Of a stretch of DNA of 64,000 nucleotides, positions 52,881 to 64,000 are shown piece by piece. Below the pieces are notes generated by a model that made no database searches, was not told the DNA's origin, and saw only the letters and a list, made by a program, of their open reading frames with translations. Location of the stretch: assembly GCF_947242115.1 (NCBI RefSeq), contig NC_074711.1:60941309-61005308 (forward strand). The letters are read 5' to 3'. The stretch is from Biomphalaria glabrata (taxonomy: Eukaryota > Mollusca > Gastropoda > Planorbidae). The stretch's first letter is position 1; every line of letters starts with the position of its first letter. The translations under genes and the position numbers were made by a program.

Positions 52881-53971
52881 TGATGGTTTAGTATTAAAAT
52901 CTCACCTAAAATAAACAAAATCAAAGCAAAAAAATCAGTCACTAAATTCCGATCCCCCCCCCCCCCCCCCACTCAGCGGTGTCATACGGCCAACCGGCAT
53001 CCTATACCATTTCTTTGCCGATGACTCACAGTTATACGATTCCTCAGTACCATCAGAGGTGTCGCATCTGGCAGAGAAAATTAGTAGTACCGTTGCAAGG
53101 GTGAGCAATTGGATGGTTGAAAATAAGCTCAAGATGAACGAAGATAAGACAGAAATAATTAAGATTGGCACTCGGAACAACGTCTCGAAAGTTGAAAGCA
53201 CAGATTCTCTTTTTATTACGAACTGCCAGCTTCCTTATGTCCATGTAGTGCGAAATCTTGGAGTTTTCTTCGACTCAACACTATCTTTCGACCCACACAT
53301 AAGTCAGCTCTGCAAGGGTCTTTATCTGCAGCTGCGCAGATTAGGCCAGATCCAACCATATTTAATAACGGAGTCGACAAAAACGCTAGCTGTGGCATTC
53401 ATACTCTCCCGCCTTGACTACTGTAACGCCGTGCTAGCAGGTATACCTGATGACAAAATAGCCAAACTGCAACGTATACAGAACAACGCCGCACGAATAG
53501 TCCTTAGAAAAACAAGACAAGATTCTGCTACTACGCTCTTGCGCATGCTCCATTGGCTTCTCGTGAAAGCGAGAATCGATTACAAGGTCGCCACACTTTG
53601 TCATCAGTGTATATATAACAATGTGATGCCCCTGTATCTTAGAGAACTGATTACTCCATATGTCCCCCAGAGAGCCCTGCGATCAATGGACTCAACGCTT
53701 TTAGTGGTGCCACGTTTCTCCCTCAAAAGCTACGGTCTGCGGGCTTTTTCAGTGCACGGACCAATGGTTTGGAACTCACTCCCCATTGATCTCAGACAGA
53801 CAACATGCTATACCACTTTTAAGAAGAACATTAAGACCTACTTGTTTAAAACTTTTTTAGATAAGTTTTTGATTTCCGTTGTCGTGTCTGTGTTTGTGAT
53901 GTTATTACAGCGCCTTGAACCTACATTTTGTTTGTTAACAGCGCTTAATAAATAAAATTATTATTAATATA

Positions 53972-56900
53972 AGTTTGATTCAGTTTTTTTCACCGGTTTA
54001 TTTCTACGAACTGTTTTGGAACTACAACCAAACGACCGAGTATTAACACAGGCCTACGGCAATGTATCATTTCAATTTGAAAAGCTAAATAAACTTATTA
54101 AGTAAACTTTAAGAATGTTGGAATGGGTTGTCAAATGCTGACCGATGACATTTCTATGAATATAGGCCTATCTTCATTTCTATCTATTAGTTTCAACGCA
54201 CACAGAAGGATATATTTTTGTGGCGAAACGTATTTATTTTTTACTTATGGTTTGTCAAATGCTGACCAGTGACATTTCAAACGTTTAGATAAGAAAGCAG
54301 AACACAAAACTCTGCCTTGAGTTGAGTACAACGTCTATAATTAGATTATGAGTAATGATCTCCAGTTTTTAACTAAACTGAACCATATCTTCCCTCAGCA
54401 TGTAAATGAGTTTATATCTAAAAAATATGTAGATAATGATATATAGCCAGGGGTCGAAAACTTCCAGACAAAAGTAGGCCAATCCCATTGTTGATCTCGT
54501 AACTTAAGACCAAGTCTTAGTACTTCGAATCAGGAAATAAGGCAAATACTTTTTTTATCTCTCGAGATTAAATTATAGAATAAAAATGACTACAATTGCT
54601 ATACATATTTGATGAGCAGTGAAGAGGTAGGTCTACTAGTAAACCGAAGTCATCTTATCTTATAAATTACAGACGTTAATTCATAAGGTAGCAAAGTCAT
54701 CTAATAATCTGTAGACATACTAACTTCAGAATTATTTTAAGGACCTTTGAGTTTCTGTCTGTCCAAATGTCTATGTATTTACATTTTCCCCTAGATTTGT
54801 ATTTCACTTTTGAACTTGAGTTCGTTGGAGGCACGTTTAACGTCTTAATGTAGACAAATATGTAGGTAGTAGCTGGACTGTAGATTGGGACTTCACAGAC
54901 ATGTCACACATGTTGAATTATAGAGAGCACTTGGTAGGCAAAGCATTACAAGTTAATGTTGCACAAGTTTCTGTATCTCCCTACTCTATTGCTAAGTTTG
55001 GCTGAATACAGGGGAACAGAGAACAGAATGAAATAAAGCAACAGCATTAACGTTTTTTTATATTTATTCATTTCTTATCTGCAACAAAATTATATTCACT
55101 AGCAAAATAATCATCTGAATGGTGGACAATAGATTCCAAGGAAACACATTATTTACACTAGCACAGTAAGGTAAGTGGAACTCATCTTTCTTCGTTTGTG
55201 GTCCTGGAGTAAGGGAGATAAATCAATACGCTGCAACATTTTTTTTTTAAATAGTTGCTAAAGAGCTCTGGCATGACTGTCTTTATAACTTATTCTGAAT
55301 TGTTCATACCATTCAGGAAATTGAAATTTTACAACGGAACTATTGCATTTTTTACACATAACAAAAGGACTTCAAATTCAGATTGAACACCAATCATTTC
55401 ATGCTGTTACATTTTAAAACACAAGATAATGCTTCCCAATCTTTAAAATTCAAAGATAAATAGTACACAAATTTATTTAAGAAAAGAAGAGGGAAAATGG
55501 TTAACTTTAAGCAAATTTTGTGTTAAATAAACCAATATTTCAGAGCAAGACATGCTTTTATTAGCTATGTAGAAAATTAACTTTAATAAAAAAAATGCCA
55601 AACAAGATTTGCAGAGTATCAGTGTCCATTTCCACATTCCATCAAAATACTTTGAATGTAAGATAATGATATAATCTTTATGGATGTTTTTTTACAGGTA
55701 AAATGAAAACAATAGATATGGAAAAAAGATTTTAGTTTTAAATTGCAAACTTTGTGAGTGTTATGGTACTCAAAATGCAAATTGATTCCAGAAAACAATT
55801 ATATGGAAGTGTAAAGACAGGATACACAATTTGCTCGTTTGTTTGTTTTGTACCCAGACCTCATCCAATGACAGGCTCAACTCAACATCAATCTACAGTA
55901 AACAAACTCACAAGATATTCACACATTTCAATGTTCAGATTTACTTGAACAAATATTTTAAACACTTTGACTGAAGTGCACTAAATAACAATAAAGTTTG
56001 ATGCATTAAAAGAACGTAGAGCACCGACTGTTGAAAACATTTTCAATCTCTAAATGATTTCCAGGAAGTAGGACATGTACATAGATCAGTGAGGAAACTA
56101 GATTCACAGGTTCATATAGGTTTGTAAGATTAGCTTAATGAAATTCAACAGCTTTATTTCAAACAAAAATATAGACCTACACATCTTATAAAGTGACCTA
56201 CTTAAAAAACATAGTCTGAACAAACAATAAACTTCAATATCATCATCAAAATATTTGCATAGGTCTTTTTTAAGTAACAAAACAAGAATTTCTTTTTTTT
56301 TTTTTAAATAATAATAAACAATAGAACAGGTCACAATTTAAGCATCTATGAAATACATTTAAACTTTTGGTTGCACAGTGTTAAGTGTAAATTGGTACTT
56401 GATTTGAGCAGCTCATATAGTGCTCATTGAATGTACATGAAGAAAAACCTTATGAAGTCTGGGAGCCCATCTAGTCACTGCCTTTGTAAACATAAAATAT
56501 TTTTATCAAAAGAGCCAATTTTTGTCAGTAAACCAGAAGAGGTAGCTAGTGTAATTCAAAACCAAAAAGAAAAAAATTCATTTTTACTTCTTGAATTCAC
56601 CCAAAATAAACCTGTGGGTTTGACTGATTTGTTGTGTTCAGTTCTGGATTGTACATATTGCTGTGGTGAAAGTAGATATATATATACCCAAAAATATTTA
56701 AGTCAATTTAGAAAAAATAAAATATCCTGGAGCTTTCCTACCAACAATCTAAATACAATAATAAAAAATAAAAACAAAAAAACAAAAAATAAAGAAAAGG
56801 AATGTTTCCACCAGAACAGTGCCTCAACTCATTGTCATTCTGAATATTTTATCATCCTAATTACCAATGACTAGTTGTGATAAGAAGTATTAAAAATAAG

Positions 56901-58208
56901 AACAAAATCTTCTTACCAACACAGTAAATCTATAATATAAATAAACAGGAATTATTAACACTAAAGAAATAATTAGTACAACTTGTCTATAAAATCTACA
57001 TCTTAGAAACCTCAAATAATAAATTAGGGTTAACAAAATGGTACGGACATGTACCAAATAAAATATTGAGCTTTATTGTCCATAAGTACATTTCAATTAA
57101 TAAATTAATTTTTTTTTGACTTCAAGAAATATATAAAGTATGTACAAGTTAAAAAGTTTGCCAACTAAAATCATTTAAAGTTTCTAGAAAAAAAATCCAT
57201 TATGTTTTTAGCTGCTTCTGATTAAAAAATATTTGTAAAACCTAATTATTTCATAGAATTTCTTAAAATGTCCATTAGAAGATTAAAAATGACCTCAGTT
57301 TCACTATCCTACTGGCCAGGTTTTGGTGAATTTCCAAACATTTTGTGTGTCACCATAAAATTTGATTTCATTCCAAATGAACTTGTATAAATTCCTCTAT
57401 CCAATGTTTGGTCACATACTACCTGATAATTCTTGTAAGTAAATTGTTATCCCTTCTTTACAAAACAACAACAATGAGCAAAATGTAATGAACAAGTTCA
57501 ATGGTATATATTTATATTCCATACTTGTGCCTGCTTACAAAGACTGGGGAATTGATGAGAAATAACCAAAACAACAATAGAAGCCAGAATGACTTTTGAT
57601 CAGTAATGAAGCATGAGAATGTATACTAGATATTTCAACAATATAATACAGTACATGAGTATGAGATGTCAAAAGAGACACATTGAAACTTAGAAGCATA
57701 AACAGACAAAACAAAAACATGACCAAACAAATTAATAAAGGATTAAAGGAAAGAAAAACATTACTGCACTGCATATTCAAGATAACTTTCTAAGTCATAC
57801 TTATTTTTATCTATATCATTGGGAAAACTTTATTTGTTTATTGACCCAAAATAAAATACATTTGAACTACTAGTTCAAAACTTATATGTCTGTAGATTGA
57901 ATGAATTAAAAAGAAAACAGAAAACAAGTAACACTGCAAACAAAAAAAAAAGGGGAAGATAATCAACAAAAAAAATGTATGAAAAGATTTTAAAACGAAG
58001 ATCAACATAACATTGCTACCTAATAAACAGCAACAATTTTTTTTTAAAATGTGTTTTCCTGACTTAACATACACACTGTTCAGAGCACAACAACCACTAA
58101 ATAAAGAAAGGTGTACTGTAACTTTGCATTAATTTAATACTTTTGAAAAAATGAAACAAACTAGCAAATGTTTGAATATGATGACAACATACAATTTGTG
58201 GCCTAGAG
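53972..58208. other. Intergenic, no gene recognised; possible FXN 3' UTR from about 55,050
   Basis: At 54,448 a hAT-type end (CAGGGGTCGAAAACTTCCAG) has no partner. A 22-bp tail of the CR1-like LINE (CATCTTATCTTATAAATTAC) lies at 54,648. From about 55,050 on, the sequence is uniformly AT-rich and free of repeats. A minus-strand AATAAA at 55,062 could end a very long FXN 3' UTR, but this is unproven. The 147-residue + ORF at 56,431 is Lys/Asn-rich and has no recognisable domain. Confidence 0.35.
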
Positions 58209-58755
58209 CAGTGATGCCCAACCTAATTCAATCTGCAGGCCATTTTAATTTCCAACACTAGTGTCACGGGCCACATGATGGAAAAGATACAAAAACTTAA
58301 TGAAATTGACCTGAAACTATTTTATTTCAAACCCGAAGATCTAGTACTTACATTGAATTACTGGGATATTTGAATTTTCTCTCTGCACTTAAAAAAAAAT
58401 GGCGTATGTTCTGTTTATATTTTGTTGTTCTTGTTTTGTTTTTTTAAAACAACTACTTTTTCTTTATGAAAACAAACATGTTGGCTAGCAATGGTATCAT
58501 GTTCTACAAAAAAGAAAAGATCTGTTCACTTTTCCTAGTAGATTCTATAGTCCTATTTCATGAATGCACAAATGTTTAATGCCTTGGTAGTAATCCATTA
58601 GAAAAAAGCAAGGGCCTTAACGTAGGTAAAGATATATTTTGAAATTATTGTTTTTTGGTGGGGAAGGGGGATTTTCTATATTTTGTGCTAACGTTTCTGT
58701 GGGCCAGATGGAAGCACGTCCCGGGCCGGATCTGGCCATATTTTGGGCATCACTG
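58209..58755. mobile_element. hAT-type MITE, 547 bp
   Basis: The left end CAGTGATGCCCAACCTAATT and inverted right end CAGTGATGCCCAAAATATGG are matched for 13 bases. The flanks GCCTAGAG and GTCTACAG agree at 6 of 8 positions. The subterminal words GGCCATTTTAATTTCC and GGGCCGGATCTGGCC resemble the common unclassified hAT MITEs of animals. No transposase frame. Confidence 0.8.
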
Positions 58756-60490
58756 GTCTACAGCAAACAGTATCTATAGTTGAAGGAATTTGATAAATTA
58801 CAGTTTCTCTAAAAAAATATTTATTAATTATGAAAAAAAAAAATGACAAAAAAAAAAAAAAAGCTTTAATTTCAATTATCTGAAAGCACTTTGCATTTAT
58901 ATTAATAAATATATTGAGTGATCATTGTATCATATAATAATGTCAGTGACACATGTTTATAAGACAACCAAGTTGTCAAATTAATATCAGAAGAGGCAAA
59001 TAAAAGATTCTAAACTAAAACACATAGAAATGAAACTATTTATTGAACTAACAAACTGAATCCCAACAATTCTTCCTATTTGTTAACTACATTATTTCTC
59101 CCAATTTCTACATACAATGATGATTTCAATTTAAATAAAAATTAATACAAAAAAAGCAGTGAAATGTCTTCAGTTCTTAAAAAAAGCACATTGGTAGTCT
59201 GTAAAGACAGCAGTGGTAACTAAATTCCTTACTGGAGAATGAAAGTAAAAAAACAAAAAACAATACAAGTAAAGTTTCATTCTACAACTTTAATAGCCAA
59301 CAAACAGTTAATGAGAAAACTGAATGGTGAATGCAATGACCAAAAGATCACAAATGGAGCAGGAGGATTTTAGAAATGTCCATGCTTCTAGTCCTAAGTA
59401 AAAATCTGTGTCACATTAAAGTTTGAAACCAAGAGATGGGCAACCATCCAATCTCTTTAAAATGCTTAAACGTTTCAACCAAACTGACAAGTGCACACAA
59501 TCTAGTTTAATAAATAAATTTTAAAACATGGCATGATATGTTCATAGCAAAAAAAATACTGGCACAGGTGTCAAACACATGCTCTCAGACTAAACAGAGA
59601 GATGGTTATCAAAGCGTTAAACCAACTTGTGACTTGGTAAAGAACTATATACAAGCCAGTTTTCTAGAAGATCAAAAAAGGATTCCACAGATTTCAGAAA
59701 CAAGATAATGTACAGGCACAAAGCCATCTGTTTGTATAATACAAGGCACATATTGATGTACTACAAATAGTTTCAAAAACTGTCATCACCAAGAAAATTG
59801 TATAGAAAGATGTTGCTTGTTTGTTGAAAATTTGCATGAAAAAAACTTCCAGCAAATGAAAAAGCTATATTCAGTAAGGAAGAGACAACATGAATAGGTG
59901 ATCCTTGATTAAAATCCTGTCATCATTCTAACAGCTATTGTTCCCTTAAGATTAATTTAACATCAATAATGAATTTGTATAGCACATTCTACAATACAAT
60001 AGTTAGCATTACAAATCAAAAGGGAAAATATCTAAGAAAATTTTTTTTAAGTATTCTCCCACCCTAATAGATTTCAATATGAAAATTTTCAGAACTGTCA
60101 TTTATTTTATCTAGGTACTGTTTCATGCTTTCAAAATTGTAGTTTCTAATTTTATTACAAACAGAAAGACATAAGAGTATTTTAAATGTAACTATCAAGT
60201 TATTGGAATTTGATCAGCATATACTTGACTAAATGAAACAAAGCTTGAACAATTGAATCCACAGCAGGCTGCAGACTAGTTTTGGATTGTTTGTAAATAT
60301 TGAATTCATTTTTTTTAAACATTCACAAAAAAAAAGAAAAGCAATGTTCAAAATACTGATGGAATAAAGACTGGAATTTCACTAGGAACTGAATCATGAG
60401 CAGCATGACTACTCAGTTTTATTCTAGATTTCAATGCTGCATAGATTTCATTACTTGTAGTACACACATGTCCCTTTCAGAAGTATGGAA
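58756..60490. other. AT-rich region downstream of the FXN stop, no other gene
   Basis: Probably FXN 3' UTR, at least in its part near 60,490. No repeat families, ORFs or RNA genes were recognised. Confidence 0.4.
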
Positions 60491-61912
60491 TCAGTTAGTC
60501 TTTGACATACGCTCTGCAATCCCATATGTGTAGAATTTGCACTTTTTGAGGTCAACTTTGATTCCGGTTAGTTCGAAAATCTCCTCTTCAAGAAGTTTAT
60601 GAAGGCCTGTGCCATCTCTCAGATAAACCCACTGGCCCTCATAGTAGTCAAATCGTTTGGGACCACTAAATGAAAAAACAAATTTCACTTATAAAGTAAT
60701 CTAAAAGAAAATTTTTTAAATCTATAAACTAAATTTCCCTTTAGAAAGAGATCCACTTTCCCTATAAACTATAACTAGAATAACTAGATCAATTTTTTTG
60801 AAGTAACGCATGATTTTTTTAAATGTGATGAGTCGTGGGTGAATGGGCGTCATGCACAAATTAAAACTTAGAGTTGGATTCATCAAAAACAAATTGATGA
60901 AGAACAAACATTAACAGCAAATTCCAGCAAAGCAGTAAGGAGAGAGAAAATCAATTATTCATAGTGTAATATTCAATTCTGATTGTTGTTATGTTGTCAT
61001 GTCAAGGAGGAGGTTTAGGCTAGCATGTAATAATCTTTCTTATGATGAAACCTCTGAATCTTAAAAAAAGAAGGAAGCACCATGATCTAATTACCAGATA
61101 TTACACTTATTATATACTGTAAACTTATCTGGCAGAGCCTGTTCAGAACAATGACAAGGTAATGCCTTACAAACATGACTTTTGCCAATCTCTGAAGTTT
61201 ATTAAAAGCTCATTTTTTTCTTTCTAATTTTTGACAACTTAAAAAAATACTTGGTCAAGTTTTTTTTTGTAGAGAATGACAAGTTTATTATTTTTACCAA
61301 GTATCTAGTTTTGTCAAAGTTAAAAGTAATTTCCTGGTAATGTGGTATGCACTTTGCACTTGTTCCAAGTTCCAACTCTGCCCCAAACAAATGTGTATGT
61401 AGCCTTACCTAAGTGGAGAGGACAACCAGATCTGTTTATTGGGAGTTTGTTTGTTCAGGACATATGTACCTTCTGTACTTCCAAGGTGAACTGTCAGGAC
61501 ACCATTCTGTTAAACAATAATAGTTCTTACATAATGAATAGTGGTATTTTTACTGACAATTCAAATACACAATTACAGCAAAACCTTGTTTTAAAGTCAT
61601 AGCAATCAAAGGAGTTCCAGAAACAATCTTGGCCCAATTGAGGACTTTTATAGTTATGACAATAATATGTTAAAACAAACAATTAAATGTTTTTAAAAGT
61701 TCTCCTCGTATTATGTGTGTTCCAAAAAAACTGAAATAAAGGTAAAAGACTTTGTGAACATAAAAAAAAGCATTAGTAATAATACCCCAAAAGCACAGTC
61801 ATAGTCCTCATTGCAAGCTTCAGTCTCTGGCAACTCCTCAAAGAACTCAGATAATGAATCCAGTGTCTCCTCGGCCAAACGCTCATACTCTGAGTTGGAA
61901 ATCTCTGTGGCC
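60491..61912 (-). CDS. FXN: Frataxin, three 3' coding exons (5' exons not found in window)
   Basis: Exons 61912-61786, 61506-61409 and 60665-60491 join in phase (2, 0, 2) to 132 residues ending in TGA. Frataxin is a mitochondrial matrix protein that activates the cysteine desulfurase complex for iron-sulfur cluster assembly. Visible family features are the acidic first helix ([20 protein letters not shown]), the first beta strands ([20 protein letters not shown]), the signature [20 protein letters not shown] with its conserved Trp, and the second helix [20 protein letters not shown]. The C-terminus (about 20 residues) differs from the mammalian end. The mitochondrial targeting part is missing: a candidate 32-nt exon at 62161-62130 fits the phase and has AG/GT signals, and the first exon may lie past an LTR element, beyond 64,000. 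Identity is certain and the 5' structure is not. Confidence 0.95.
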
Positions 61913-62129
61913 CTAATAAAATGAAAAATGTTAGCCCAGTATAACAGAAGTAATTTTAGTAAAATTTATTTTTTTTATAACAAATAGACATGACAACGAA
62001 AATCAACTTCATCTAGGTTTTTTTGGTACTTTAATATTGTTGTAGACCTGCTGTAAACCCAAGATTAGCATAATAGAATCCATGTATAATGTCTCCTTTC
62101 TACTGGTACGAGTGAAATGATGACATTAC

Positions 62130-62161
62130 TTTTGTGTGAAAGCTTTGTGGCATGTCTGGAC
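62130..62161 (-). CDS. FXN: Candidate small upstream FXN exon (tentative)
   Basis: On the minus strand a TTTTACAG acceptor precedes 32 bases that read VQTCHKAFTQ plus two bases, followed by a GTAATG donor. The leftover AA joins the G of the exon at 61,912 to give Lys, so the phase fits. Frataxins vary here and nothing confirms it. The remaining 61,913-62,842 shows no other exon. Confidence 0.3.
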
Positions 62162-62842
62162 CTGTAAAAGGACAAAACTTTGAGTTGAGTTTTTAGATGA
62201 AAAGTCATTTTTGTCATTATCTGGATTGTATTGTGTCCATTCTTTAGATTTTTGTTCTGATTCTTCCATTCATCTGATTATCATTTTATTTTCATTGACT
62301 TAAGCAGTGTGAAGGCTACTCCACTTCTTTATCTCAAAAAAGCTGTGATAATTGATGATGTGGTGTAATAATATCATTGAATATCAATTATCATGTTACC
62401 AGACAAAAAAAAAAGATTATTGAAAGAAATGTACATCTCTTCTAAAATCCTGCTACTTTTCACTAAAATTCAACAAAATATTTTCACACAATTACAGTTA
62501 CAGATTACAAAATCAGAACAAGCTTGACGACTCTCTAGCAGTCCTTAGCAACTAAAAATTATTTTGGGTTACTGAAAGTATAAAGAAATAATTACTTTTG
62601 TTGGTCACTATTTCTTAAATACTTGCCTTTAAAGCTCGAGGCTTTCTAATGTCAAGAGAAAGAAGAAAAAAAGGTAAAGATCTATTTTGTGCTGCCATAC
62701 AGTGGCAAAGCTGCATAAAATAAGCCTGATTTAATGATGGGTGACTGTAAGAAAATGGTTTATTCCAGGAATATATCTGTAACAAACTGTGTCTATATCT
62801 TTAATCTATCCATCCAAATACCTTCTAATTCTACATATATAT

Positions 62843-64000
62843 TGTTATAAACCTGGTGGTGGCACAGATGGGGGTGGTGGTGTGTGTGTGTAGTCAGCTG
62901 ACGCAAATCGCCCCAGGCCAGCGCTAGATGAGCGGTCAACCGTGACGAGTTACGACGATCGGCCGAGACGAGTATCAACATGATGGTTCGGGAAGGATCG
63001 ACATCGTGAACCGAGCTCAGGAGTGTACGAGGGATGTAGTCATCTGACCACCCAGAATGGTCGAGCGACGCTCTGTCCGGTTCTAGAAGGCCAGCAGGGA
63101 CCCTATATAAAGAGCGAAGGTATCAGAGACCAGTAGTCACAACATCCCGATCTACAGTTCGTTACAACGGCTCAGTACAAGTCCAAGACGAGACAGAGAG
63201 ACCAGTGCAAGAGTTGATACAGCGGAGAGATATTTGTACAGTCTTGTGTTACGTGCTGCCAATTGTACAGTATTGGCTGTTATTTATTGACATTAAACTA
63301 TTACGTTATTTTCAAGCCCTGAGTTGTCAAGTTCTTACAGTTGGTGGTGTCGTTTGGTGCCATTTGCAGCGAGCCTGGATAGGGAGATTCGTAACAACTG
63401 GTGTCAGAAGTGGGATCTGCAATGGCTACTACGAAAACGCTAGACCAACTCCTTTTGAAGGAACTGAGGCGAGAGCTCCGTAATCGAGATCTGAAGATGA
63501 GCGGAAACAAAGAAACCTTACAAGCACGCCTTCGGGAAGAACTGGTGAAGGAAAAAGAAGATCCGGACACATATCTTTTTGAAGTCGAACTGGACTTGCA
63601 GGAACAGATGGTAGCTATGCAGGGACAGATGGCAGCTATGCAGGGACAGATCGCCAGTAGCATACAGGAGCAGATGGCAGCTATGCGAGAACAGATGAAC
63701 TCGGGGCAAGAAAACACCAATTACAAGATAGACAAAATGGACTCGGGAATCAAAACGGAGTTATTGGCAATGAACCAATGCATACATGCTGTGGAGGAGA
63801 GAATCACCACCATAGAAGAACAGATGAACCAGAGGGTCTACGCTGTTGAGAAAAAGATCGAAGAAATAAAGACGCAAGTTTACAGGGATTTTACCACGAT
63901 GCAGAAAGCAAATGTGATGTCGATCGTACCCGAAGCTTTCATGAAGGTAAAGCCTCCTGTGTTTGATGGATCCGTGTCCTGGTCCGTCTACAAGCTACAA
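62843..64000 (+). mobile_element. Ty3/Gypsy-type LTR retrotransposon, 5' LTR and gag start (cut by window end), fossil
   Basis: The 5' LTR spans 62,843-63,396 (TGTTATAAACC ... TTCGTAACA, 554 bp, ending in the inverted pair TGTTA/TAACA). It has a TATA-like CTATATAAAG near 63,102. Directly after it lies a primer-binding-site-like ACTGGTGTCAGAAGTGGG at 63,397. A gag-like frame starts at 63,422. Its first ~45 residues resemble a SAP DNA-binding motif (LKELRRELRNRDLKMSG), then a Gln/Met-rich coiled coil with repeated EQMAAMQGQ units, then PPVFDGSVSW, the usual beginning of the Gypsy gag domain. The part visible here looks whole, and the rest lies outside the window. It probably sits in a frataxin intron or just upstream, in opposite orientation. 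Confidence 0.88.

Larger units (their letters stand above)
50746..52971. other. Composite insert inside the L2-like LINE, bounded by poly-C tracts
   Basis: The left junction is ATCCCCCCCCCCC at 50,744-50,755, and the right junction is ATCCCCCC... (17 C) at 52,952-52,969. Within it lie a short GT repeat, a duplicated ~240-bp block with an RTE-like fragment (50,880-51,640), a ~110-bp repeat array (51,760-52,880) and a SINE (52,243-52,415). Confidence 0.6.
50502..53960 (+). mobile_element. L2/CR1-group LINE, split by a 2.2-kb composite insert
   Basis: The first part (50,502-50,745) reads reverse transcriptase block A (LDLSAAFDTLDY, FGLTGIVLKWLGSYLTERTQ, VVVNGTES). The second part (52,972-53,955) continues with PLSGVIRPTGILYHFFADDS (catalytic FADD) through LSRLDYCNAVLAGIP, LQRIQNNAARIVL, WNSLPIDLRQ and a stop. 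It ends in GCGCTTAATAAATAAAATTA and a TTATTA tail. Roughly 25 codons around the expected GVPQGSVLGP block are missing at the junction. TTATTAATATA at 50,491-50,501 and 53,961-53,971 may be the target duplication, though it resembles the tail itself. The 298-codon 3' part is otherwise open, so the element was fairly young when it was interrupted. Confidence 0.85.

Noticed and set aside
54448-54500. Complete hAT element starting CAGGGGTCGAAAACTT
   Set aside because: The end is hAT-like, but no matching inverted end or 8-bp duplication was found downstream.
56431-56874. 147-residue plus ORF
   Set aside because: Lys/Asn-rich translation of AT-rich DNA without domain, signal peptide or paralogue. 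It may lie antisense in the FXN 3' UTR.
63301-63720. 139-residue minus ORF
   Set aside because: Antisense to the LTR and gag start of the Gypsy-type element.

Overview
The window looks like nuclear DNA from a pulmonate gastropod or a close molluscan relative. It is AT-rich and intron-rich. It carries a frataxin gene and a TTLL4-type polyglutamylase gene with spliceosomal introns, an I-clade LINE tail of the kind described from Biomphalaria, several tRNA-derived SINE families and many small hAT elements. The assignment is an inference from repeats and host genes. No bacterial features are present.

Layout. Positions 1-10,170 hold a 5'-truncated I-clade LINE and the last six coding exons of a TTLL4-like tubulin polyglutamylase (+). 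Its introns carry SINEs, a 40-bp minisatellite and a 722-bp hAT element with perfect 8-bp target duplications. Positions 12.4-48.7 kb hold three members of one unrecognised family of small secreted cysteine-rich proteins: SCR1 (12,378-14,678, -), SCR2 (27,278-30,728, +) and SCR3 (40,911-48,704, -). Each has a signal-peptide exon, a phase-1 intron at the same place, and a second exon starting with S-Y-x-C. SCR2 lies between two near-identical ~540-bp direct repeats. The 7.4-kb SCR3 intron contains a 2.4-kb hAT element with another hAT element nested in it, plus 33-bp and 43-bp minisatellites.

Positions 15-27 kb, 33-40 kb and 49-54 kb are dense mobile-element debris. They include CR1-like LINE tails, two copies and a fragment of one LINE family (one copy inserted with a 12-bp target duplication inside a long inverted-repeat element), an L2-like LINE split by a 2.2-kb composite insert, SINEs, MITEs and possible solo LTRs. 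Positions 54-60.4 kb are AT-rich with one hAT MITE. Positions 60,491-61,912 (-) are the last three coding exons of frataxin. The window ends in the 5' LTR and gag start of a Ty3/Gypsy-type LTR element (62,843 onward).

The main finding is the SCR family: three small secreted proteins with a C-x5-C...CC...C-x-C pattern, a shared gene structure and one rearranged member (SCR3). A second pattern is the strong enrichment of two 8-bp palindromes, TAGGCCTA and TAGATCTA, only between 13 and 54 kb. Two pairs of duplicated segments differ by exactly the 6-bp insertion that creates such a motif. TTLL4 and FXN are ordinary housekeeping-type genes flanking this accessory middle. Nothing shows that they work together with the SCR genes.
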